From Candidatus Zixiibacteriota bacterium (GTDB lineage: Bacteria > Zixibacteria > MSB-5A5 > JAABVY01), in the NCBI GenBank assembly GCA_011777135.1, contig JAABVY010000335.1, forward strand, positions 18,841 through 26,849: a stretch of DNA of 8,009 nucleotides, written 5' to 3'. Position 1 is the stretch's first letter; every line of letters starts with the position of its first letter. Both the position numbers and the translations under genes were made by a program. Positions 1-5,676 of this stretch are shown piece by piece. The notes below the pieces were generated by a model. It was given only the letters and a program-made list of their open reading frames with translations. It was not told where the DNA came from and did not search any database.

Positions 1-328
1 TGCGGAATCAGATTGGAAGGAAGGTGGAAGGGCGCTGTTCAAGACTCCCGAGGGCGATGGTATGGTAAGTAAAATAACGGTTCACAGGCCGGCCGAGGTG
101 ATCTCATTTGAGCATCAGGGAATTCTAAAAGGCGGCAAGGAAGACTTTGAAGACGAAGAAGCGCAGAAGTGGATGGGTTTTACCGAAACATACCGAGTCA
201 AAGAGACTAATGGGAAGTCGCGGCTTTCCATCGAGCAGGATATCACTGAAGAATATATGGATCAGTTCAAGAAAATGTGGAAAGAAGCCCTCGATAAAGT
301 AAAAGAAATTTCAGAATCAAGAAATTGA
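1..328 (+). CDS. SRPBCC/AHSA1-like domain protein, C-terminal part (5' end outside window)
   Basis: The reading frame is open from the left edge (first full codon at base 2) and ends with TGA at 326-328, leaving 108 visible residues, so the gene starts before the window. The visible part begins DWKEGGRALFKTPEGDGMVSKI. It continues with the rP-E-ISFEHQG, WMGFTETYRV and D-ITEEY-DQFKKMWKEALDKVK pattern typical of the C-terminal half of START/SRPBCC proteins of the AHSA1 (Hsp90-ATPase-activator homology 1) type, ending in the long C-terminal helix. ATG at 62 is an internal methionine, because the family-like residues continue upstream of it. Members are small cytoplasmic proteins with a hydrophobic ligand cavity; ligand and role are usually unknown. 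The next gene starts 39 bp downstream and encodes a second protein of the same superfamily, so an operon is likely. The assignment is by pattern recognition only. Confidence 0.8.
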   Translation, partial: AESDWKEGGRALFKTPEGDGMVSKITVHRPAEVISFEHQGILKGGKEDFEDEEAQKWMGFTETYRVKETNGKSRLSIEQDITEEYMDQFKKMWKEALDKVKEISESRN

Positions 329-367
329 TCATGATCACTTGAACATTAGATAGAAAGCGGGGATAAA

Positions 368-871
368 ATGGAAAAGCAAATCAAGAATAAAAAAGCGGTA
401 GATACTGGCAACCATGAAATTATCATTACGCGCGAATTCAATGCACCGCGTGATCTGGTCTGGGAAGCCTGGACCGATCCTGAACATATTGAGCAGTGGT
501 GGGGGCCAAAAGGCTTTTCGACAGAGGTGGATGAGCTTGATCTGAAAGAGAGCGGCAAATGGCGTTATGTGATGATCGGCCAGGATGGGAAGAGGTATCC
601 ATCTGAAGGAGTCTTCAAAGAAGTTGTGAAACCGGAAAGGATAACGTCAACCGATGAGTTCGGGGAAGATTTTGAAAATCCGGCCTCTTTGGATCTGCCG
701 CAAGGTATTGTAGTCACTACGCTTTTTGAAGAGTTGGGCGATAAAACCAAGCTGACCCTGCGTATCATGCATCGCACAGCTGAAGACAAAAAGAAACACC
801 AGGACATGGGGGTTATTGAAGGCTGGAATTCAACCCTCGACTGCCTGGAAGAGCACCTGATAATAATTTGA
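368..871 (+). CDS. AHSA1-type SRPBCC domain protein
   Basis: This is a 167-residue cytoplasmic protein with a full AHSA1/SRPBCC domain over about residues 16-164. The hallmark N-terminal segment is visible: I-I-ITREFNAPRDLVWEAW (18-35), then DPEHIEQWWGPKGF (38-50). The central strands follow (G-WRYVMIGQDG near 63-74, YPSEGVFKEVVKPERI 78-92), then TTLFEELGDKTKLTLRI (117-133), and the C-terminal helix with GVIEGWNSTLDCLEEHL (148-164). Proteins of this type often occur in small stress- or resistance-associated operons, but the ligand is generally unknown and no catalytic residue can be assigned. A GGGGA Shine-Dalgarno (359-363) lies 4 nt before the ATG. The VOC gene starts 22 bp after the stop, so all three genes at the left edge probably share one transcript. 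The domain call is firm; the function is not known. Confidence 0.9.
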   Translation: MEKQIKNKKAVDTGNHEIIITREFNAPRDLVWEAWTDPEHIEQWWGPKGFSTEVDELDLKESGKWRYVMIGQDGKRYPSEGVFKEVVKPERITSTDEFGEDFENPASLDLPQGIVVTTLFEELGDKTKLTLRIMHRTAEDKKKHQDMGVIEGWNSTLDCLEEHLIII

Positions 872-893
872 CAGCAAAATAGAGGTGGAAGAT

Positions 894-1379
894 ATGCAGA
901 AAATAACTCCGTTCTTGTGGTTTAACGACAATGCCGAGGAGGCGGTGAATTTCTATACTTCCGTTTTTAAGAACTCCAAAATACTAAAAACCACTTACTA
1001 CAACAAATCGTCGGCCAGGGCCTCAGGAAGGCCTGAGGGATCGGTAATGTCGATCGAATTTACATTAGACGGTCAGGAATTCATCGCATTGAATGGCGGC
1101 CCGCACTTCTCATTCTCTCCGGCTATATCATTTCTCATAAAATGTAAAACCCAGCAGGAAGTTGACCAGTTGTGGGCAAAACTCTCCCAGGGCGGAAAAG
1201 AAGAACAGTGCGGCTGGCTTATGGATAAATACGGTTTGTCCTGGCAGGTTGTACCCGTCGGCTTGAACGATATGCTGGATGGTGGTGATTCCGCAAAATC
1301 GAACAGGGTAACCGACGAGTTGCTTAAAATGAATAAGATTGAGATAAGCATTTTGAGGGAAGCTTACGAACGGGCCTGA
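894..1379 (+). CDS. PhnB-like VOC family protein (glyoxalase/3-demethylubiquinone methyltransferase-like fold)
   Basis: This 161-residue protein begins MQKITPFLWFNDNAEEAVNFYTSVF, the standard opening of the PhnB-like (3-dmu-9_3-mt) branch of the vicinal-oxygen-chelate superfamily. Other family marks are the SIEFTLDGQEFIALNGGPHF segment, EQCGWLMDKYGLSWQVVP near the C-terminus, and a final helix. Despite the database family name, most members have no demonstrated methyltransferase activity. Some VOC relatives confer antibiotic or aldehyde resistance, others are uncharacterised, so no substrate is proposed. A GTG at 885 is in frame, but the AGAGGTGG at 881-888 that contains it is better read as the Shine-Dalgarno for ATG 894, which also matches the usual family start. 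It is likely the last gene of the three-gene cluster. No convincing terminator follows. Confidence 0.88.
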   Translation: MQKITPFLWFNDNAEEAVNFYTSVFKNSKILKTTYYNKSSARASGRPEGSVMSIEFTLDGQEFIALNGGPHFSFSPAISFLIKCKTQQEVDQLWAKLSQGGKEEQCGWLMDKYGLSWQVVPVGLNDMLDGGDSAKSNRVTDELLKMNKIEISILREAYERA

Positions 1380-1462
1380 TCGGGCTCCATCTATAAAAAG
1401 ACCGACCACAATCAAAGAATAGACACAAAGTCTTTATATTTAAAAAAAATAGTAAATAATGC

Positions 1463-1491
1463 TTGACATAATGTACGTTATACATTACATT
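1463..1491 (+). promoter_or_regulatory. Sigma-70-type promoter of the XRE/membrane-protein pair
   Basis: A perfect -35 box TTGACA (1463-1468) is followed, after exactly 17 bp, by TACATT (1486-1491), a 4/6 match to the -10 consensus. Transcription would start near 1498, giving a leader of only about 16 nt before the ATG at 1514. The upstream stretch 1431-1460 is A/T rich and could act as an UP-like element. The -10 box lies wholly within a perfect palindrome, which implies repression by a bound dimer. Confidence 0.65.
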
Positions 1492-1504
1492 ATGTAATGT
1501 ATAA
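1478..1504. promoter_or_regulatory. 27-bp perfect palindrome, probable XRE autoregulatory operator
   Basis: The arms TTATACATTACAT (1478-1490) and ATGTAATGTATAA (1492-1504) are exact reverse complements around a single central base (1491). The word TAATGTA or its complement TACATTA recurs at 1469-1475, 1481-1487 and 1495-1501, so more than one dimer site may be present across the promoter. The palindrome covers the predicted -10 box and start site and lies 10 bp ahead of the XRE gene, the expected place for autorepression. The palindrome is seen directly; the binding protein is inferred. Confidence 0.7.
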
Positions 1505-1513
1505 ATTACAATT

Positions 1514-1726
1514 ATGACTGAATTAAAAAATCATATCAAGCAGCATCGGGCGCGTCTGAACATGACCCAGGAAGAGTTGGCCAAAAAAGTCGGCGTTCGA
1601 AGACAGACTATAATATCGATTGAGAAGGGTAAATACGCTCCTTCCGCGATTTTAGCATTCAGAATTGCCAGGGCACTTGGTATGAAAGTGGATGAACTGT
1701 TTGAACTTAATGAGGAGGTAAAATAG
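1514..1726 (+). CDS. Small XRE-family HTH transcriptional regulator
   Basis: This 70-residue protein is almost entirely a Cro/CI-type helix-turn-helix domain. The HTH core is TQEELAKKVGVRRQTIISIE (18-37), followed by KGKYAPS (38-44), LAFRIARALGMKVDELFEL and a short charged tail. The xxQTIxxIExGKYxPS signature places it with the small single-domain regulators usually found beside a membrane protein gene. No effector domain is present. The start is set by family alignment, since helix 1 needs the residues from ATG 1514. No Shine-Dalgarno is visible before it (ataaattacaatt) and the predicted leader is only about 16 nt, so initiation may be nearly leaderless. Its stop is immediately followed by the ATG of the membrane protein. 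It most likely represses its own promoter through the palindrome directly upstream. Confidence 0.92.
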   Translation: MTELKNHIKQHRARLNMTQEELAKKVGVRRQTIISIEKGKYAPSAILAFRIARALGMKVDELFELNEEVK

Positions 1727-1948
1727 ATGAAATCCGAGATGGATATTCTGAGCATGGATGAGCGTCAGCGTGTCTGCTGGCTGCTTGCCAACAGGGCTAC
1801 CTTGATGATCGTTGGCCTGGTATGGCTGGGTATGATCGTCTGGAAATTGATCGAGAACCGGATACCATATTTCCTTATAATCATGGTTCCTGTTTTCGGT
1901 TTGATTCGTTTTGCGATGTATCATGTTTATTCCGCAAAACTGAAATAG
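1727..1948 (+). CDS. Small two-helix membrane protein, partner of the XRE regulator
   Basis: This 73-residue protein has a polar N-terminus (about 1-22) and two hydrophobic segments, roughly residues 24-41 (TLMIVGLVWLGMIVW) and 46-63 (IPYFLIIMVPVFGLI). They are separated by a short KLIENR loop, and a short basic tail follows, so it is probably an inner-membrane hairpin. I do not recognise a named family. The ATG directly abuts the TAG of the XRE gene, and the GAGGAGG Shine-Dalgarno lies inside the last codons of that gene, so the two are cotranscribed and probably translationally coupled. XRE regulator plus small membrane protein pairs are common in bacteria and archaea, and their role is mostly unknown. 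The coupling suggests regulation or sensing linked to the membrane, but this is inference. Confidence 0.75.
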   Translation: MKSEMDILSMDERQRVCWLLANRATLMIVGLVWLGMIVWKLIENRIPYFLIIMVPVFGLIRFAMYHVYSAKLK

Positions 1949-2052
1949 AAATCTAAATCTGCTTAATATTGTTGACTTTCAGCAAACTTTACCGCACTTT
2001 TTTTCTGATTACGAGATAGACCTGAGTTAAGTGAAATCCTAATCAACAAATC

Positions 2053-2595
2053 ATGTATGGAATAGTATCAGAACTGCCGGAACCCTACTATCAAATAGTC
2101 GAGGATATCTGGGATCAGCTGGAGCGGGAATGCGGACTCAGGGGAATTAAAGCTGCGCCAATACCGCATTTTTCATGGCATGTCGCCCGGCAGTATGATA
2201 TTGATAGATCTTCTAAAATTATTGAAAGGCTGGCCTCCCCAATATCGCCATTACGCGTGCGTACGGGCGGAATTGCTGTTTTTACGGGTGAGAATCCAAT
2301 CATCCAGATTCCATTGGTAAGAACCAAAGAGATGACCAACCTGCATGACAGGATATGGGATGGAATCCAGCCAGCCGCTATAAATATGGTCAAGGATTTT
2401 AACTCTGAGCACTGGATACCGCATATATCCCTTGCCTACCCCGATGTTAATAGAGATAACCTGAACTGTGCCATGCAGTTTCTAGCGTTTCGTGATTTTA
2501 GATGGCATTTCAACATAAATTCCATTTCATTGATTGGAAATGAGATGGATCATGATGCCGAGAGGGTCTTCAAGATTGAATTTGGGAAAAAATAA
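2053..2595 (+). CDS. 2H phosphoesterase superfamily protein (2'-5' RNA ligase-like)
   Basis: This 180-residue cytoplasmic protein carries the two H-x-S/T signatures of the 2H superfamily: PHFSWHV with H39-x-S41, and PHISLAY with H124-x-S126. They are spaced as expected for the two symmetric lobes of the fold. 2H enzymes act on cyclic nucleotides, 2'-5' linkages or 2',3'-cyclic phosphates; which substrate applies here cannot be told from sequence. The beginning (MYGIVSELPEPYYQIVEDIWDQLE) matches the usual start of this subgroup, so ATG 2053 is preferred although no good Shine-Dalgarno precedes it. The next gene, a PRPP synthetase, starts 15 bp after the stop, so the two are probably cotranscribed. 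Both active-site histidines are intact, so the protein is probably catalytic. Confidence 0.85.
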   Translation: MYGIVSELPEPYYQIVEDIWDQLERECGLRGIKAAPIPHFSWHVARQYDIDRSSKIIERLASPISPLRVRTGGIAVFTGENPIIQIPLVRTKEMTNLHDRIWDGIQPAAINMVKDFNSEHWIPHISLAYPDVNRDNLNCAMQFLAFRDFRWHFNINSISLIGNEMDHDAERVFKIEFGKK

Positions 2596-2610
2596 GCGGG
2601 GAGAATAATT

Positions 2611-3558
2611 ATGGATAAAGATGATTTGATGATATTTTCAGGCTCGGCAAGTATCCAGCTGACCGAGAAAATCTGTGATTATCTGAAGGTCAAGCCGGCG
2701 CGGGGCGAGGTATTCAAGTTCTCCGAAGGCAATACTTTTGTCAGGGTGCTTGAAAATGTGCGAGGCAGAGGAGTGTATCTTGTTCAGTCCACTGTTTTCC
2801 CTTCCAACGATGCCTTTATGGAACTTTTGTTCTGGATCGATGCCTTAAACCGTGCCAGTGCGGATTCTGTTACCCTGATAATGCCTTATTTCAGTTATGC
2901 CAAGGGGGACAAGAAAGATGAACCGCGGGTATCGATTCGCGCCCGCGTATGTGCAGACGCGATCGAGGCGGCGGGTGTGGACCGCGTGGTGGCGATGGAC
3001 CTTCACGCTCCCCAGATTCAAGGATTTTTCCGTGTCCCGGTGGACAATCTCTATGCCGTACCTGTATTATGCGACCGTATAATGGAATTAAAGCTGAAAA
3101 ATATCGTGGTCGTATCTCCGGACACAGGCTTTGCCAATCAAGCCCGCAGATATGCATCGCGTCTTAATGCCTCGGTTGCAATCGGCGATAAACGCCGTAC
3201 CGCTCATGATGAAAAGGCTGAAATTCTTGAAGTTATCGGTGAAGTGGAAGGCAAAACAGCGATTGTGGTTGATGACTTTACCATTTCGGGCGGAACGCTT
3301 GTTGATGTATCGCGCAAATTGGAGGAGCTGGGTGCCGGAGAGATTTATGCTATGGTGACTCATGGCGTCTTCGGCGAGGGATCGATGGCCAAAATAGATG
3401 ACAGCCCTATCAAGAAACTGCTTGTTACCGATTCTGTGGAAAATCAACCTGAAAAATTTTCTCCCAAAATTGAAGTTGTTTCTGCCGCGCCTCTCTTCGG
3501 GGAAGCCATAAAGCGAATTCATGACCGCGACAGCATAAGCTCAATGTTCAAGGATTAA
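2611..3558 (+). CDS. prs: Ribose-phosphate pyrophosphokinase (PRPP synthetase), divergent form
   Basis: This 315-residue protein is collinear with bacterial Prs, which makes PRPP from ribose 5-phosphate and ATP for nucleotide, His, Trp and NAD synthesis. Conserved marks are IFSGSAS (8-14), KFSEGNTFVRVLENVRG (36-52), QSTVFPSND (59-67), the PYFSYAKGDKK loop (92-102), MDLHAPQIQGFF with H132 (129-140), VVSPDTG (167-173), DKRR (193-196), the PRPP loop VVDDFTISGGT (219-229) and SISSMFKD at the C-terminus. Compared with E. coli Prs, YARQDRR becomes YAKGDKK and the PRPP motif DDMIDTGGT becomes DDFTISGGT, so the third acidic residue of that motif is replaced by isoleucine. It is therefore a non-classical Prs, perhaps differing in nucleotide use or allosteric control, or a paralogue. 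A GGGGAG Shine-Dalgarno (2598-2603) supports the start. The gene overlaps the convergent downstream gene by 4 bp. Confidence 0.93.
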   Translation: MDKDDLMIFSGSASIQLTEKICDYLKVKPARGEVFKFSEGNTFVRVLENVRGRGVYLVQSTVFPSNDAFMELLFWIDALNRASADSVTLIMPYFSYAKGDKKDEPRVSIRARVCADAIEAAGVDRVVAMDLHAPQIQGFFRVPVDNLYAVPVLCDRIMELKLKNIVVVSPDTGFANQARRYASRLNASVAIGDKRRTAHDEKAEILEVIGEVEGKTAIVVDDFTISGGTLVDVSRKLEELGAGEIYAMVTHGVFGEGSMAKIDDSPIKKLLVTDSVENQPEKFSPKIEVVSAAPLFGEAIKRIHDRDSISSMFKD

Positions 3559-4817
3559 TATCCAAAGCGCGGATTGACAATATTATTGTAGATTGAGCCG
3601 AATGTGTAGCTCATTCCCACAGAAAGATAATACTGATAGCTAGTTTCCAGGGCCTGCCTTCGAAGGTAAACATCATCCGGATCAGCGGTGCCTTTTTTGA
3701 TATAAATCAGATCATGAGTCCAGGCAAAATTGCCGTACAGATTCAGGGACAGTCCCTCGATCAATCTCAATGACAGATCACTGTGAATACTGATCCGTTT
3801 CTTGCTGAAATCATGAAAGTAATGTGAACCGGATACAGTTGCGCTGGCCGAACCCCAGGGCTGAACCATACCAAGGGTCACCCCTAGCCTCTGGCTGTAA
3901 AGCCATTCGGTGGTTTCATTATAAATAGTTTCCTCGAAGTAATTGGAGTATGAAGTCGAAATCCGGTAAAAAATTCGAAGTTCACGTCGGGTCGATTCGG
4001 AATACGGAAAAATGTTATATTCGATAGTGGGAGCGATCCAAATTTTAAATTCCATATTGCTGTAGTCGGAAGAAGTAATGCTCGTGAATAATCCTGCGGA
4101 CCATTGATCGGTTACGCTAAAAATTGCAACCGCACCCGCCCCCTTATTTCTGGATATGCTTAAAACATCATATTCCTCATAATCGAATTTATTTTCGTAA
4201 TAACCGTTATATATATCAAATTCCAGCCGCAAATCCTTGGTAACCCGTCTTGCTTCAATGTCCACCCAGATATTCATTGCACGATATGTTTGCTCGCCAT
4301 TCAGCCATGTATCCAGCGAAAACTCAAAAACCCAGTAATTCCACTTATCCCTTACCTCTTGCTCTTCCTTATCCACGACTTTGCGCCGGTGTGAGATCAC
4401 AATGTCATCAGCAGCCGGAGTACAGGCGGCGTAACGTATCAAGCCCAGACTGATTTTATTCTTCAAACCCTTGCGGATATGATCCTCGCTGTCCGATTCC
4501 TGCGAATAAAAAATCAGTGTATCAGTCATGTTATCGAATTGATTCCGGCCGATAAGCTCGATTGTGTACTCGTTTCCGCCGCTGCCGGTTTCCTGAGCAC
4601 TCACCAGGATGTGCACGTCCGCCTGCTTTCGATCTCTGACAAAATTCACATAAGAAATTTCGGTTCGAAGATAATCATAGTCGCAATAGGGGCAGTCGAT
4701 ATAGATATTGAATGCTCCCGATTTTTTCGCTTCAGTGTTTTCATCCTGAGCTATGGCAAATTCCGGAAATAAGAGGATGCCGATAATAGAAAAAAGGATA
4801 AAAAATGCGGGCCTCAT
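3555..4817 (-). CDS. Predicted secreted outer-membrane beta-barrel-like protein
   Basis: The 420-residue product opens with a clear Sec signal peptide (MRPAFFILFSIIGILLFPEFAIA, likely cleaved after A23). A compact N-terminal domain of about residues 35-130 contains DCPYCDYDYLRTEI (41-54, with a C42-x-x-C45 pair), NFVRDRKQADVHILV and KISLGLIRYA. From about residue 158 to the end, the sequence is dominated by alternating aromatic/polar strands separated by short turns (WVFEFSLDTW, NIWVDIEARR, LRLEFDIYNGYYENKF, LSVGMSYTFGS). It ends in an aromatic residue (Tyr), as outer-membrane beta-barrels usually do. This suggests an export-dependent barrel with a periplasmic N-terminal domain; I recognise no named family and assign no substrate. 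A strong GGGGAGGT Shine-Dalgarno (4823-4830, minus strand) supports the ATG. It appears monocistronic. Confidence 0.8.
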   Translation of the reverse strand: MRPAFFILFSIIGILLFPEFAIAQDENTEAKKSGAFNIYIDCPYCDYDYLRTEISYVNFVRDRKQADVHILVSAQETGSGGNEYTIELIGRNQFDNMTDTLIFYSQESDSEDHIRKGLKNKISLGLIRYAACTPAADDIVISHRRKVVDKEEQEVRDKWNYWVFEFSLDTWLNGEQTYRAMNIWVDIEARRVTKDLRLEFDIYNGYYENKFDYEEYDVLSISRNKGAGAVAIFSVTDQWSAGLFTSITSSDYSNMEFKIWIAPTIEYNIFPYSESTRRELRIFYRISTSYSNYFEETIYNETTEWLYSQRLGVTLGMVQPWGSASATVSGSHYFHDFSKKRISIHSDLSLRLIEGLSLNLYGNFAWTHDLIYIKKGTADPDDVYLRRQALETSYQYYLSVGMSYTFGSIYNNIVNPRFGY

Positions 4818-4850
4818 ATAATACCTCCCCAGGGTCAGTTGGATAATACT

Positions 4851-4878
4851 AATTTAATTATACAGACGGCGGTGTCAA
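4851..4878 (-). promoter_or_regulatory. Candidate sigma-70-type promoter of the beta-barrel protein gene
   Basis: On the minus strand a perfect TTGACA (4873-4878) is followed after 16 bp by TAAATT (4851-4856), a 4/6 match to the -10 consensus. It lies about 35-60 bp upstream of the ATG at 4817 with the Shine-Dalgarno in between. A TATAAT at 4857-4862 on the same strand is too close to this -35 (10 bp) to pair with it, so the exact -10 is uncertain. Confidence 0.4.
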
Positions 4879-5217
4879 TTGTTTGCGGGCGTCTTATAAC
4901 ATTTTTGCACCTCCATTATTCAAAAAATGGCAGAAACGTTTTAACATATTCTTTTTAGAATCGTCATGAAGACAGCAGCGTTGCGGGGTACGGAGAAAGC
5001 CGTACCGGAGACCAGTACACAATCAAAGATTATTAGTGCCGACACCCGGGACAGGCGCACCATATCGTGTAAGGTCTCTCAGTCAATAGGTTTTGAAACA
5101 AGTACTGATTTTACATTTGCGTATTCAATTTATTTTGACGTTGGGTAGGAACCGGGGAATCGCTTCGGTATGCTAATGAAGAGCCTCTGGAGTTTTCCGA
5201 AGGCTTTTCAGGAATCA
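4879..5217. other. Intergenic stretch without a supportable gene
   Basis: About 340 bp between the promoter of the beta-barrel gene and the terminator of the HTH gene. No frame has both a plausible start with a Shine-Dalgarno and a recognisable product. The longest plus-strand frame (4966-5148, 60 codons) has no ribosome binding site. It contains a perfect 7-bp hairpin at 4987-5006 and a weak CCATT/AATGG dyad at 4913-4930. It could hold upstream control sites, a small RNA or decayed coding sequence. I cannot choose between these. Confidence 0.5.
4987..5006. repeat. Hairpin-forming inverted repeat (7-bp stem, 6-nt loop)
   Basis: GGTACGG (4987-4993) and CCGTACC (5000-5006) are perfectly complementary, separated by AGAAAG. 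No T-tract follows on either strand, so it is not a standard terminator. The purine-rich hexaloop on the plus strand could suggest a structured RNA, but nothing flanking it is recognised. Confidence 0.45.
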
Positions 5218-5251
5218 AAAAGCGTGAGATGTTAAAATGTCTCACGCTTTT
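5218..5251 (-). terminator. Strong bidirectional rho-independent terminator
   Basis: AAAAGCGTGAGA (5218-5229) and TCTCACGCTTTT (5240-5251) form a perfect 12-bp stem around the loop tgttaaaatg. On the minus strand the stem ends in a run of five T (5221-5217), about 70 bp after the stop of the HTH gene, so it most likely ends that transcript. The symmetric A and T flanks mean it can also stop plus-strand transcription, insulating this unit from the left. Confidence 0.88.
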
Positions 5252-5322
5252 ATCACCGTGGAATGCCGCTTTTCAGCCGGTATTAATCATGTGTGCGTCC
5301 GCTTTTAGCGGATTTAATAAAA

Positions 5323-5580
5323 CTACAATATCTGATTGATTTCGGGCCTGTTACCGGATTTACCCAGTATCTCTTCAAGCTCTTTCTCATTATCCTTGAT
5401 CATGTATCCCCCTTTGCGATGATCATAGTAAATCGGTACATTTGCGTCGTGCAGATTTTTTATATAGCGGTAGACAGTCCGCTCGGAAACATTGCAGGCT
5501 TCCATAATGCTCTCAAGGCTTACGATTTTTTTCTCCTGCAAAAGGCGCAAAAGCTTGATTATATTTTTAAGTTTACTCAT
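5323..5580 (-). CDS. Small HTH-only transcriptional regulator (DeoR/HTH_11-like, no effector domain)
   Basis: The chosen product is 85 residues from ATG 5578-5580. It opens MSKLKNIIKLLRLLQEKK and carries the HTH VSLESIMEACNVSERTVYRYIKNLHDA, then a wing-like VPIYYDHRKGGYMI and an acidic tail. This is the winged-helix N-terminal domain seen in YafY/WYL-type and DeoR-type regulators. The WYL or sugar-binding domain that normally follows is absent, so the protein is only a DNA-binding module. An in-frame TTG at 5628 would add 16 residues that cross a perfect hairpin; this is unlikely, and the ATG restores the usual family start. The Shine-Dalgarno is weak (AAGAAAAG). A sigma-54 promoter lies 142 bp upstream and a strong terminator lies downstream, so it forms its own unit. 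Its target is unknown; autoregulation through the inverted repeat at 5677-5703 is possible. Confidence 0.85.
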   Translation of the reverse strand: MSKLKNIIKLLRLLQEKKIVSLESIMEACNVSERTVYRYIKNLHDANVPIYYDHRKGGYMIKDNEKELEEILGKSGNRPEINQIL

Positions 5581-5590
5581 CACTTTTCTT

Positions 5591-5617
5591 TGCGGGGAAG
5601 TTTGCCTCTTCCCCGCA
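5591..5617 (-). promoter_or_regulatory. Perfect hairpin in the leader just before the HTH gene start
   Basis: TGCGGGGAAG (5591-5600) and CTTCCCCGCA (5608-5617) form a perfect GC-rich 10-bp stem with a 7-nt loop. In the minus-strand mRNA it ends 10 nt before the AUG at 5580, leaving AAGAAAAGUG as the only room for ribosome binding. No U-tract follows, so it is not a terminator. It may influence translation or mRNA stability. Confidence 0.6.
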
Positions 5618-5637
5618 TCTGACCACAATCTGCTCTG

Positions 5638-5658
5638 CCGGATTTACAGGAAATCCGG
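5638..5658. repeat. Second leader hairpin (8-bp stem, 5-nt loop)
   Basis: CCGGATTT (5638-5645) and AAATCCGG (5651-5658) are perfectly complementary around ACAGG. It falls in the transcribed leader between the predicted sigma-54 start (about 5711) and the HTH gene. No T-run follows on either strand. Confidence 0.5.
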
Positions 5659-5676
5659 GGAATTTAATCCTGATCT

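Noticed and set aside
326..337. 12-bp palindrome TGATCATGATCA at the end of the first gene
   Set aside because: A short self-complementary run of GATC units that includes the stop codon; no regulatory meaning can be argued.
885..893. GTG 885 as the start of the VOC protein
   Set aside because: The bases form the Shine-Dalgarno for ATG 894, which matches the standard family N-terminus.
1949..2052. TTGACT at 1972-1977 as a -35 box for the 2H/prs operon
   Set aside because: No acceptable -10 box at 16-18 bp; the promoter of this operon could not be located.
2891..3522. Several long antisense and alternate-frame open frames inside the prs gene
   Set aside because: They are shadows of a clearly conserved coding sequence and show no features of their own.
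4928..4943. Sigma-54-like site TGGCAGAAACGTTTTA on the plus strand
   Set aside because: The -12 GC is missing (TTTT instead of TTGC) and no plus-strand gene follows.
4966..5148. 60-codon plus-strand frame in the 4.9-5.2 kb gap
   Set aside because: No Shine-Dalgarno, no promoter of quality, and a basic/polar product with only a vague barrel-like tail. Kept only as a question in the findings.
5298..5312. Small hairpin TCCGCT/AGCGGA after the HTH gene stop
   Set aside because: Only a 6-bp stem with a 3-nt loop and no T-run on the minus strand; the strong terminator at 5218-5251 explains transcript ending better.
5581..5628. N-terminal extension of the HTH protein from TTG 5628
   Set aside because: It would code through a perfect hairpin, and the extension does not resemble the family; ATG 5580 gives the normal N-terminus.
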